Assembly: GCA_947044365.1 (NCBI GenBank)
Contig: OX345637.1
Span: 15,408,916 to 15,472,915 of the forward strand
Origin: Petrosia ficiformis
Lineage: Eukaryota > Porifera > Demospongiae > Haplosclerida > Petrosiidae
Direction: 5' to 3'
Length of the DNA: 64,000 bases
Positions 50,156 to 62,300 of the stretch are shown here, piece by piece. The position numbers and the translations under genes are program-made. How positions within the stretch are numbered: position 1 is the first letter of the stretch; each line of letters opens with the position of its first letter. Below the pieces are notes generated by a model. That model did no database searches and had not been told where the DNA came from. It saw only the letters and a list, made by a program, of their open reading frames with translations.

Positions 50156-50670
50156 AATATTGGTTCAGCAACAATTGGGACAGTGCAATTGTTGTATACC
50201 TGTGTATTTACAGTATAAACATGTATATACAGGAATACTTGCTATGCATACTTTACTAATGTATACATTATATTATATTATATACTTGCCATAATATGTA
50301 CTCATGCATGCACAGATCTATATAGATTACTCCATTAGTGTAATTATTATTTATCCATGAGATGATTTAACTTATTAAGTAATTATTAAATGAGTTATAT
50401 CATCGAGACACTAACATACATAATACCCTATTCTCAATGTGTTATAATTAGTATTTATATGATGTCACAAAGATCTTGTTTATGGAGAGTTACCATTGAC
50501 TATAAAATACACACTAAACTACAAGTATTACAATGTATGTCCATCTTTTTATAGTTTACTAAACTATTTAAAGAATAATTATAATAATAATAATTATTAT
50601 TATTAATTTCAATCTTAATTCATCAAAATAAACTACATTATTACCTATTCACACACAAACACACACATAC

Positions 50671-53600
50671 TCACATACAATCATTTATTTCATCATACTG
50701 ACTGTTACTATATTGTTCTTTTTGTTGTTGTTGTGGTAATAGTAATGGAGTGTCATAAACAACAGGTACAGGTTGTTGTTCAATAGATGGTTTAGTTTTA
50801 TCATATGCTAAATTATGTTCAAGATGGATGGATTGTAGAGGAACTTCTTCTCTAGTTGTATCTTTAACAACATCATAAGCTTCATTAGTATCCAAATAGA
50901 CTCTTCCTGTTGTTTCTTAAAATGTAAAATAGATATAATTATATTAAATAAATAAGTTGATGTGTTAGTGGAGATAAAAGTATTAATTAATATACTTACT
51001 CTTTTTATATAGAATAGAGATCACAATCAGAATGATAATGACACTCACAACAATGTTTAATAGAGTAACACCAATAACTATACCAGCAACAGTTCCACTG
51101 TTTAAACCTGCAGAGACATTAATTAACAATTAGATTTAAAGTTTATGCTGAATATCTCATTTACCTGAAGAGCCTCCTGAACAAGTAGGTATGACAGTCA
51201 ATGTTGTTGTACTGGTTGGTCCAGTGGATATTGTCGTGGTGATGGTAATAGTTACGGCTATTGTATAATGAGTTAATGAATTAATATAGATATGTTATGT
51301 TGTACATATAGTGTAACAGATTTGATCATACAACCCCGATATCTTATCAATACAATGTGATAAACTACAAAATAATAAGTATAAACAAGTACTGCACATC
51401 ATGAATCCACTCACCTGGACGGACTATAACTTCATCTGTTAATTCAGTCACTGTAGACATACCATATGGATTACTGGATTGAACTGTGAAACTATACATT
51501 CCTTCCTCTAGATTCACAGTGATTACACCATTTATCATTGAACCAGTGAAGTATTGAGAATCAGGATTAATAGTTTGAGTATCAAACAGTTGATTATTTT
51601 CATTATAAATAGATATTATAAAATTGAAGTCAGCTGAATTAATAACTCCACTATATGATACTTGTATTAGTAAAATAACTATTCCACTTCCTCCAGTCAC
51701 ATTATTAACAACAGGTAGAGAAGGTATACCTAATAGAGCATAGATAGAGACATAATTTAGAATAATTTAAGATTCTCATTTTATTAAAATCAGCATCATC
51801 AAGGATTATAAAATAAGCCCCAGTACAATTATAAACCAGTAGTTTGATTAATTGAGCTGTCAAATGTACATAGTTTTCCATACACTGTTGCATTTTGTAA
51901 ATTATCAAACCATTTCATCTACACTTCACGACAAGATAATTTTACAACACATTGCTAGATTATCAACAACATACTAGGACAGTTCTTCTTTGCTAACCTG
52001 TATCAGTTATAAGATAGTTAGTTCTCATTTCGTCTTCTCCAATATTATTATCAGCTGACACGAGACAACTGTAATTAACACCAGCAATGACAGGACCTAA
52101 TGAAACAGATCGTCCATCACAATCACTCATTGAAACACAGTCTATGATAATAGATAAAAGATCATCTCCACTAGAATCCCCTCTTTCACAATCAACAGTA
52201 ACTGTTTCTAATCCCACACCTCCAGTGTGTCCGAAATACCATGTGACTGACAGATTTCCATTAACATTAGTTAGAACAGTAGACAAGAAGTCAGGAGCTA
52301 TATTCAACAATGATAAACACAAAACAACATAATAAACAAGATATATATATATATGTATGGAGAAAACATATTCTCCCCATGATTGCTTTGTGGTGTCACA
52401 TGATCAGCCTATTATAATTATTATTTTCATCATCTACTCTTCTTACATTTTAAAGGATCTTCAGATCTTGTAGGATAATTAATAGATTATAATATTATAG
52501 TTCCAGTTTCTACGTAGCAGATTTATGCTGCACTAGTCGATAAAGCACACATTCTATAATGGGCCAGGCCCATTAATTGACTTAATCCCGATGGATTGTT
52601 TAACTACATATACACATGCACATTAAACCCAATCATAAAGAATAGCTCTACATGCCATAGGATATCACTTACCTCCGGAAGATGTGTTGAAGACTATTTG
52701 TTCAACATATGAAATAGTTGTTATGGTAACAGTATATTGTATATTAGGTTTTAATCCATTAATAGTTACTGCATTATTATAATCTGTATCTATTGTATTA
52801 TTAGGAGTAACTTGTCTTGTTATATTACTGATTCCTTCTGTTGTAGTGTATATAAACACATTGAATACAGTGAAGACAGGTGATCCTAGATTAATAGGAT
52901 TAAGCCAACTTAATACAACAGACTCTGCTTCAGGATCACCAACAACTGTTACACTTCGTGGCATTGATGGAGGAACTGATGAACCAAATATAATAATAAT
53001 ATAATATAACATAACAATTGCAACTCACCATATTCAATAAGTTCAATTGTGTTGTTAATAGATATTAATACTTCATTCGTTAAAGTATTAGTATAATTAC
53101 CAGTATCACTTAATATCACTGTTGTAATTGTTAATTGACCTGGTACACTAGTATCAAATCTACCACTATCAGTCACTGAACTATTGTTTTTAGTCCAAAT
53201 TGATGTAGGGTTTGGGTTACCATCAATATTAGTATAAGCTGTAATAGTTATATCATCTCCAGTAACCACATAGAATGGTCCAGTTTGTGGAACACCTTCA
53301 GGAGCATCTGTGAGTGAGAGTGAAAGTATAAATCGAGAAAAACATAGTTTATTGTGACATGAAATAAGAGGAAGGCAAACTTTACCTTTCAAATGTTTAC
53401 TATTTAATCATGATATTTACAAAAATATAACTAAATGTAATATTCAGGAAGAACAATTATTGTTTCTTCTTGATACATAGCGTCTTAAAAAATCAGAACT
53501 TGATTAATGTGCTCTTTTCATATGTATAAGTCATTACTATTATTATAGTAACAATACATGTATTACTATACTACACAACTCACATAGAACATTCAGTATA

Positions 53601-56326
53601 AAGAATCCAGTTGAAGTACCTCCTTCATTAGATACTGTAATAGAATAGTTTCCACTATCAGTACGATTAACATTAGTAAATATAATGACTGGATATATAG
53701 ATATATTAGGATTAGATCCTCCTACACTAATAGGAGTACCATCAAATGACCATTCATAATCATCAGGAACAATAGGAAATCCCTCTGTTTGTTCATTACA
53801 GAAAGAAAATGAATCTCCTTCTGTTAGTATAATTGGAGTAGAGTTTTGAAGAAGAACTGGGGGCTCTAGAATGAAAGTGAGTCGTATGTTATATATATAA
53901 TTATATATATCTATATAGTATATATATATATATATATAATTATATGTGTATTATGTAGCATGGTTCAGAGGACTATATGCGAAATATAAACCTGGCGGCT
54001 CGGGAGTTTTGATCGATATATCCCTCGGGCCTACAGCCCTCGGGATATCTTCACAAAACTCCCTCACAGCCAGGTTTATATTTCGCATATAGACCTCTGA
54101 ACCATGCTATATAAAATATATTTCATACAAACATTTATTCTACCTGTGAGCTAAAGAGTCCATTTTTGACACACATACTTTCATGAGCATGCGCATGCGC
54201 ATGTGCACAACAACAAAAGTTTTGATCCTGTAAGAACATGCTTTGTGAAATGAGCTCTTTAGATCCAAAGCCATCAACATCAACCGAATCCTCAAAGCAA
54301 TCCTCTGTTTCAGGTTTTAAAAGGAAGAGACTCTTGTTATTTTTGAAAAAGAAACAATTCGCTGGAGCATCCCGCAGTAGTGATGAGGAACCATGTACAA
54401 AGAGACGATTTGCAAAGGTCTCCGAGGAAGACTTAGAAAGTTGCAAGAAGAAACCTGTTTCTAAAAACACACAAAGGGCATATCAGTGGGCTTTCAATGT
54501 GTTTTGTGAGTGGATTAAACTACCAAGTGTGACAGGAAATTATAAAGAGGAAGATCTATGGAGGAGTACTGATGTAGCCAAAGTCGTAACATGTTGAGTA
54601 AATTTGTTTTAGAGGCACGCCAGAGCAATGGTCAAGCTTACACTCCAAAAACAATCTTGCAGTACTCTTAACTTCACATTCAACTATAATGTGACAGCAA
54701 TCTTGGTGCACAAGTGTTCATTCATCCCTGTTATTGAAACCATTTTAGGCATTCTTTTTTGTTCAGATAAAATCATTTAATCTCAATTCAAATTAAAATT
54801 AAATGCTACACAATTATTGAGCATGTAACAAAGGCATGGCATGAGGTTTATATTTTTAAATATTAACCTGTTTTTAGGTCTATATACAAAATATAAAGCA
54901 ACACGCCCCATAGAAAATGTATGGGCTATGAATCTCATTATGAGATATATATGTATAGGTTATGTCACAGCACGAGTGCTATATCAGATTTATAAAACCG
55001 AGCCCAAGGGCGAGGTTTTTATAAATCTGATATAGCACGAATGCCTGTGACATAACCAATATATGCCATGATACGGCGAAACCTTTGTTGATGTCTGACG
55101 CTTCTCCTACCTTTTTGTCGGCACTTTGGAGAAGGTAAGTGTTGTTTTCTTGTAGTCTGTTTCGACGGCAGGTGCTATATCAGACCGCAGTGCTATATCA
55201 TATATATATCCCTGTGGTTTACTTTGATGTTTCGCCGTATCATGACATAATTATATATATATATAATATAAATATATATAATTATATAATTATGTATTAG
55301 CTTTCTGAAAATCTGTCTTTTATATAGTGCTGTTTTAAGTAGACGATGACCAAATGTGACCAAGGGAGGAGGGAGGGTCTAATTTTAAAGATAATTAACA
55401 AAGTGATTTTTTTAGTGGTTTTCATTACCTCCTCAAGAGATTATCAAGTAATTAATTAGTTTGGAATTTCAATCCATATTCTCGTGAATTATATATAATA
55501 CCCCATATCTCATATCCTCTCATAGAGTGAAGCTAAAGAATATTCCCTTAATTACACCATATGAAATTATGAGTTACCTTTTTGTCCTTTAGTACTACTG
55601 ATTAGTCACAACTGTAAATATCCATAGGTTCTAAGCACACTGACCCCCCCTCCACCTTCACAATATTAAGTAATACAGAACCCTCACAACACTACTATCT
55701 GATCTAATTTATTAATACATAGAATTTCAACTGTAACTGATCAGAAAGACCACTATAATTATTATATTATAGTATTTAGCATTTAGGCACACAGCTACTT
55801 CCCTTCCCATTCATAAATTTTTTATACAGTACACACTACACAGGTATTATGACATATTTATATTTAATGTGTAGTGACAATCCGGTATAATTATTTATAT
55901 TCACTCACTTATTATTCTAAGATCAAATCTTGATACTACTTCATCTCCTGCACCACAACCAATTTGATTATTATCAAGTGTTTCATTAAATACTAAGATA
56001 GTGAAGTTACTACGAAATGTCTCTCCTGGTAAAACTACATAGTTCTCAAATCCTGTTTTTCCTAGTCCTTCTGATGTGAATAATAAGGAAGTCTTTACTC
56101 CATCTTTGAATAGAGTCCACGCAGTCTGTCTCTGAACTCCATCACTGATTCTAAATACTTCACAAAAGAAGGTCACATTCTCAGTATTCTCCACTGCTGA
56201 TATTATAGGATTAGCTCCATCTGTCCCTTCAGGAAATATAATGGTAGTGAAAATCTGACCACGTGTCTCTCTAGTGCAGTAAAGAAGCACTAAAACACTA
56301 ATAACCGCTACCAGAGAAAGGCTCAT
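50671..56326 (-). CDS. Receptor E: intact Ig3-FN3x3-TM receptor with full Tyr tail
   Basis: Exons: 56326-55909 (signal MSLSLVAVISVLVLLYC plus Ig), 53865-53584 (Ig), 53307-53029 (Ig), 52975-52673, 52297-51998 and 51729-51415 (FN3), 51257-51165 (stalk), 51107-51000 (TM), 50906-50671 (tail). They total 777 codons plus stop, all phase 1, with no lesion seen. This is the best reference copy. The tail reads AYDVVKDT, LAYDKT, VVYDTPLL, a Gln run, then YSNSQYDEINDC. SQYDEI fits the ITIM pattern (S/I/V/L)xYxx(I/V/L), and YDEI resembles Src-family SH2 ligands. An upstream in-frame ATG (56365) exists; 56326 matches the family signal peptide. Ig2 has an extra Cys (SFC). Intron 1 holds a recombinase fragment between two palindromes. 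Confidence 0.88.
53956..54109. repeat. 154-bp near-perfect palindrome
   Basis: TAGCATGGTTCAGAGG.CTATATGCGAAATATAAACCTGGC is mirrored by GCCAGGTTTATATTTCGCATATAG.CCTCTGAACCATGCTA. The tip has CCCTCGGG.CTACAG.CCCTCGGG. It sits in receptor E intron 1. Confidence 0.8.
54238..54680 (+). mobile_element. fragment of a Crypton/KIAA1958-type tyrosine recombinase
   Basis: The open frame contains RRFAKVSEEDLESCKKK, SKNTQRAYQWAFNVFCEWI and, after a +1 shift near 54590, NMLSKFVLEARQSNGQAYTP. This series (RFA-VS-E-L, P/S-K-NT-A--W, W----FV-E-R---G--Y-P) is the N-terminal core-binding region of the DUF3504/KIAA1958-QRICH-like, Crypton-derived family. The catalytic domain is absent, so it is a dead piece. 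It lies in receptor E intron 1. Confidence 0.65.
54959..55057. repeat. palindrome with ACCGAGCCC/GGGCGAGGT centre
   Basis: GGTTATGTCACAG.CACGAGTGCTATATCAGATTTATAAAACCGAG is mirrored to GGTTATG's complement at 55057. An outer inverted pair, CATGATACGGCGAAAC (55067) and GTTTCGCCGTATCATG (55230), lies to the right. Confidence 0.7.
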
Positions 56327-56381
56327 CTTACTTTCTGCTATGCTCCACTGTAATCCCCGCCTCACGAAATTCCACTGCTGA

Positions 56382-56396
56382 GGGTGGGGCTGGTAT
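56382..56396 (-). promoter_or_regulatory. conserved GC-rich motif upstream of receptor E
   Basis: GGGTGGGGCTGGTAT, identical to the motif upstream of receptor D, about 60 bp before the E start codon. Candidate promoter element only. Confidence 0.35.
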
Positions 56397-56399
56397 GAT

Positions 56400-59383
56400 T
56401 ACTATATAATTTAGGGACTAGCCATCATGTACAAAACGTAATCTAAGATTTCGCTGTGAGCAGTAATGATGTGTATTACTTGTATATATCTACCTTCTGT
56501 TATGTTAATTTGCATAATACTGTTCTGTAAGTGTAATAAACTCAATCTAAAACTTTTTTGTTTTGTTTTGTAATACTTTCACAAAACAATTTTTATGTTG
56601 TGCAATACGTTTTACAAGCATTATAATAATTATAATTATATTTAATTATTAGGTATAATAATCTAGAACTTTAAGTTGCGTAATACCTTTCTACTATTGT
56701 GTTATGTTATGTAATGATACCAATATATTTGTATTGCATTTCAATGTACTTTTCTCCTCTTTTATTGTAAGATAAAACTATAGACTTTATATATAATTAT
56801 TGTGTTTTTGCATCTTTGAACTTCACCACATTCATCATGGTGGGACTACTAAATAGTTTTGCAAACATAAATTGAATTCTTAATTGCATTAACAGATACA
56901 TCTCTGGTATGGGGTCCATTACAATCATTCAAGTCTCAAATACAAGAATGAATACTATCTCCTTGATTAATATGTTGCAGTATGTATTTGCATGATGTCA
57001 GCAAAAGCATTTATGATTTCTTAATACAAATGTATATAGCAATAGCAGTGTACACATCACCAGTAAAAATATACACTATATGGCTTTGTTGTAGATATTT
57101 GGCACTACATATATAAATAATTATAGTAAATGCATTTATTAGGTGTTTTTGAAGCCATTAGCTGGATGGCCACTACTCCAGTAAATAATTAATTAAGTAT
57201 TACATATTCATAATTAATTCATGTACAGTGCGAATCATTCCCACAACTAAGGTTTTTTGTTTAATCATTCAGGTATGGAATGACTTGGTCAAGAGTAACA
57301 TAGATATCCAGTAAGTCATTCAGAGGAACAACCTGGCTTGTATCTGATTTGCCTAGAATCACTCATTTGAAAATTAATTAATACTTCCATGATAGGGTAT
57401 TTTGAAGTATCTCCATTTACTCTGTACTGAATTAAAAGCATGTCATTGTGTGCACAGTCATTTGTCATCACATTGGGTAAGTTCAGAGATTAATTTTCAT
57501 GATTAGTATATACAGGTGATAGACGGCATGGATGATCCCATCATCTATTACATAATTCATCTACACAATGAACTAATCACTAATTTACATACAATTATTA
57601 TCTCTGCATCCTCTTTTGTTATAGGTATTACTTATGTCAGGAAACCATACAAAGAAGAATGCAAGATTTAATTGGAGTACGCAAATTCTAAGGTGCACAC
57701 ATACATTGAAATGTCATTTGTTGCATAGGTATTTTTACATAATTTTCATCATATAACATGAAACATCTGTACCAAATGAATAGCTCTTACTGTTTGCTAG
57801 TGGTAAGAATAGATATGCCATTAATATTAGTACATGAAGTATTCACAATAATAATCGTCGCTTTAAGACTGTCAGGTGTAATGTAAACAGTCATACACAG
57901 CAGTGAATATAATATCAGTCTAATTTCATGTCTTCAAGTTTTTTAACCACTGGAAGTAGCTGCTCTAGTAAGGAAACAGTTCTTGTATGAAATAATGACA
58001 AACACTATGTTAAGAATTGACAATGAATATAAGTTGAAGTATTAAAGTTGTAAAATATAGTCTATAATTATAATTACACAAAACATTACAAGAGATCAAC
58101 AATATTAGAAATTGCTCCTCTATCCATATATGGCATGACAGAGGTATAACTATAGTTAAATTATCACTCTTTTTATGTATACTGTCAATATAATCATGTG
58201 CTGTAATTATATATATATAATTATTGATAAAGTTGTGTGTCTCAAAGTTTGATCAAAAGGATAGTTTGTTTTTAGAGTTGGCTATAAAGCTGTTCTTTAA
58301 TGAAATTGTGATCACATTGTTAGTAGACAGACTGGGCAAATGTAATGATATTATAAAACTGCAACTCTCACTTATATACATAGCTAGTTGTTGTACTGGT
58401 ATTGTCTTGTGTACACCTGCATGAGTGATAATTTGAGATGTTAGATCTATGCAGCTTCAACAGAAAGTAGTTTGAGATATATAGTCACTCAGAGTACATT
58501 CTGATATATTGAAGAGATACATAATTGTATTTCAAAAATCAATCAACAGACGGTGCTGTAGTAGTACAAACGGGCTATCACAGTAGTTTTAGCACGAACA
58601 AAAATTCATTTCACATTTGCTGGAACAATTGTTGTACTGTTTTGTTTCTTCACCTAGTCAACAAATACTTTCAGCCATGATACATTTAGATCAATGACTG
58701 CATGATGTCGTGTAAATGTAAATACATGTTCAACACCAAAACTGTCGCTATATGATTTTATTGTCAAAGTTTCAAAATACACTTTTGTATTTATGTCACT
58801 TCAGAATTTGCTCTAAAAATTGATTTGTGGTTTCACCAAAATGTTTGATTTGTATTGGTTCAGCAACAATTGGGACAGTGCAATTGTTGTATACCTGTGT
58901 ACTTACAGTATAAACATGTATATACGGGAATACTTGCTATGCATACTTTACTAATGTACACATAATGATGATAATTATTATATACTTGCCATAATATGTA
59001 CTCATGCACAGGTCTATATAGATTACTCCATTAGTGTAATTATTATTTATCCATGAGATATGATTTAACTTATTAAGTAATTATTAAATGAGTTATATCA
59101 TCGAGACACTAACATACAAAATACCCTATTCTCAATGTGTTATAGTTAGTATTTATATGATGTCACAAAGATCTTGTTTATGGAGAGTTACCATTGACTA
59201 TAAAATACACGCTAAACTACAAGTATTACAATGTATGTCCATCTTTTTATAGTTTATTAAACTATTTAAAGAATAATTATAATAATAACAATTATTATTA
59301 TTATTAATTTCAATCTTAATTCATCAAAATAAACAACATTATTACTTATTCACACACAAACACACACACACACATATGTATAC
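56400..59383. repeat. intergenic duplicated block between receptors E and F
   Basis: Pieces match the blocks at 39366-42480 and 48110-50640 (for example 56690-56880, 57300-57720, 58440-59330). No coding exon recognised. 59130-59383 is the 3' flank of receptor F and is nearly the same as the flanks of D and E. Confidence 0.6.
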
Positions 59384-62300
59384 TCATATACAATCATTTA
59401 TTTCATCATACTGACTGTTACCATATTGTTGTTTTTGTTGTTGCTGTGGTAATAGTAATGGAGTGTCATAAACAACAGGTACAGGTTGTTGTTCAATGGA
59501 TGGTTTAGTTTTATCATATGCTAAATTATGTTCAAGCTGGATGGATTGTAGAGGGACTTCTTCTCTAGTTGTATCTTTAACAACATCATAAGCTTCATTA
59601 GTATCAGAATACAAAATTTTATCTCTTCCTGTTGTTGCTGACACTATATAATATATACATTCATGTAATGTTATCACTAGATTGATGTATTAGTGGAAAT
59701 AAAAGTATAATACTTACCCTTCTTTTTATATAGAATAGAGATCACAATCAGAATGATAATGACACTCACAACAATGTTTATTAGAGTAACACCAATAACT
59801 ATACCAGCAACAGTTCCACTATTCAAACCTGCAGAGATGTACATTAATTAATATACAATAATGCTCAATACAGTGTTTCCCAAGCAGTAGTGTTGTTTTA
59901 GTTATTACTAAAACCTCTTTTAGTAAGACATTTTGACTTTTAGTTAACTAAACTATAACTAAATTACAAGTCTACTGCAATAACTATAACTAACTAAAAT
60001 GAATAATGGGCACTTTTAGTTAGCTAAACTAAAACCCATTTAGTAAGCCTAAAATACTGTTAATTAAACTATAATTAAACTAAATGATTGAGAAACCAGG
60101 CATACTATAACTATAACTTAAAGAGGTCACTATTATCACAAAACTACCACACAGGGTGGTACCATTGGCATTCAGCCACCTTTTAGTCTTGCTCCCCCAC
60201 CCGTTAATTTTAAAGTTTATGCTGAGTATCTCATTTACCTGAAGAACTTCCTGAACAAGTACGTAGGACAATCAATGTTGTTGTACTGGTTGGTCCAGTG
60301 GATATTGTCGTGGTGATGGTAATAGTTATGGCTATTGTATAATGAAGTAATGTATAGTGGTATGATATGTTAGGTTATACATATAGTGTGATGGATTTGA
60401 TCACACAAACATGATATCTTGTCAATAAACAAGTACTACAGATCATATGGATCCACTTACCTGGACCGACTATAACTTCATCTGTTAATTCAGTCACTTC
60501 AGACATACCATATGGATTACTAGATTGAACTGTGAAACTATACATTCCTTCCTCTAGATTCACAGTGATTACACCATTTATCATTGAACCAGTGAAGTAT
60601 TGAGAATCAGGATTAATAGTTTGAGTATCAAACAGTTGATCATTTTCATTATAAATAGATATTATAAATTTGAAGTCATTTGAATTAATAACTCCACTGT
60701 ATGATACTTGTATTAGTAAAATAACTACTCCATTTCCTACAGTCACATTATTAACAACAGGTAGAGATGGTATACCTGAAAGGGATGTAATTACGTAGAA
60801 ATAGATAGATAAAGACATGATTTAGAATATAAAGATTCTCATTGAAAGTTTCTAAAACAAATATTTATTGAATCAAGGATTATAAAATAAGCCACAGTAC
60901 AATTATAAACCAGTAACTCATTTTATCGAGCTACTAGTATTCATAGTTTTCCACACATTTTCCAAACACAAACGGACACACAATAGTATTACACTTCATG
61001 ACGAGAATAATTAAAAAATCATTAGTACACTATCAACAAAGTACCAATAACTTTCATCTTTTCTAACCTGTATCAGTTGTAAAATAATTAGTTCTCATCA
61101 TATCTTCTCCAATATCATTATCAGCTGATACAAGACAACTGTAATTAACACCAGCAATGACAGGACCTAATGAAACAGATCGTCCATCACAACCACTCAT
61201 TGAAACACAGTCTATAATAATTGATAAAGGATTATCACCACTAGAATCCACTTTTTGACAATCCACAGTAACTGTTTTTAATTCCACGCCTCCAGTGTGT
61301 CTGAAATACCATGTGACTGACAGGTTTCCATTAGCATTAGTTAGAACAGTAGATAAGATGTCAGGAGCTATATTCAACAACATAATAAATAAAACAGCCT
61401 ATATTATAATTATTATCTACTCGTCTTACTTTTTTAAAAATTTTCTGATCTTTTAGGATAATTATATATATTTCAGGTAAAATTGCTATTATATAGTTTT
61501 AGTTTCTATGCAGCAGATTCCTGCAGTACTGGTCTATAGTAATCATGCGCACATTCTAGTATGGGCCAGACCCATTAATTGACCTATCTCCCCTGGAATG
61601 ACGCAGCTTCCTTAACTACATGTACATGTGTACTTAAACCCTATGTGTCATAAGAATATCACTTACCTCCTGAAGATGTATTGAAGGCTATTTGTTCAAC
61701 ATATGAAATAGTTGTTATGGTAACAGTATACTGTATATTAGGTTTTAATCCATTAATAGTTACTGTATTATTATAATCTGTATCTATTGTATTATTAGGA
61801 GTAACTTGTCTTGTTATATTACTGATTCCTTCTGTTGTAGTGTATATAAACACATTGAATAGAGTGAAGACAGATGATCCTAGATTAATAGGATTAAGCC
61901 AACTTAATACAACAGACTCTGGTTCAGGATCACCAACAACTGTTACACTTCGTGGCATTGATGGAGGAACTGATGAACCAAATATAATAATAATTATAAT
62001 ACAACACAATTGAAACTCACCATATTCAATAAGTTCAATTGTGTTGTTAATAGATATTAATACTCCATTTGTTAAAGTATTAGTATAATTACCAGTATCA
62101 CTTGATATCACTGTTGTAATTGTTAATTGACCTGGTACACTAGTATCAAATCTACCACCATCAGTCACTGGACTATTGTCCTTAGTCCAGATTGATGTAG
62201 GGTTTGGGTTACTATCAATATTAGTATAAGCTGTAATAGTTATATCATCTCCAATAACCACATAGAATGGTCCAGTTTGTGGAATACCTTCAGGAGCATC

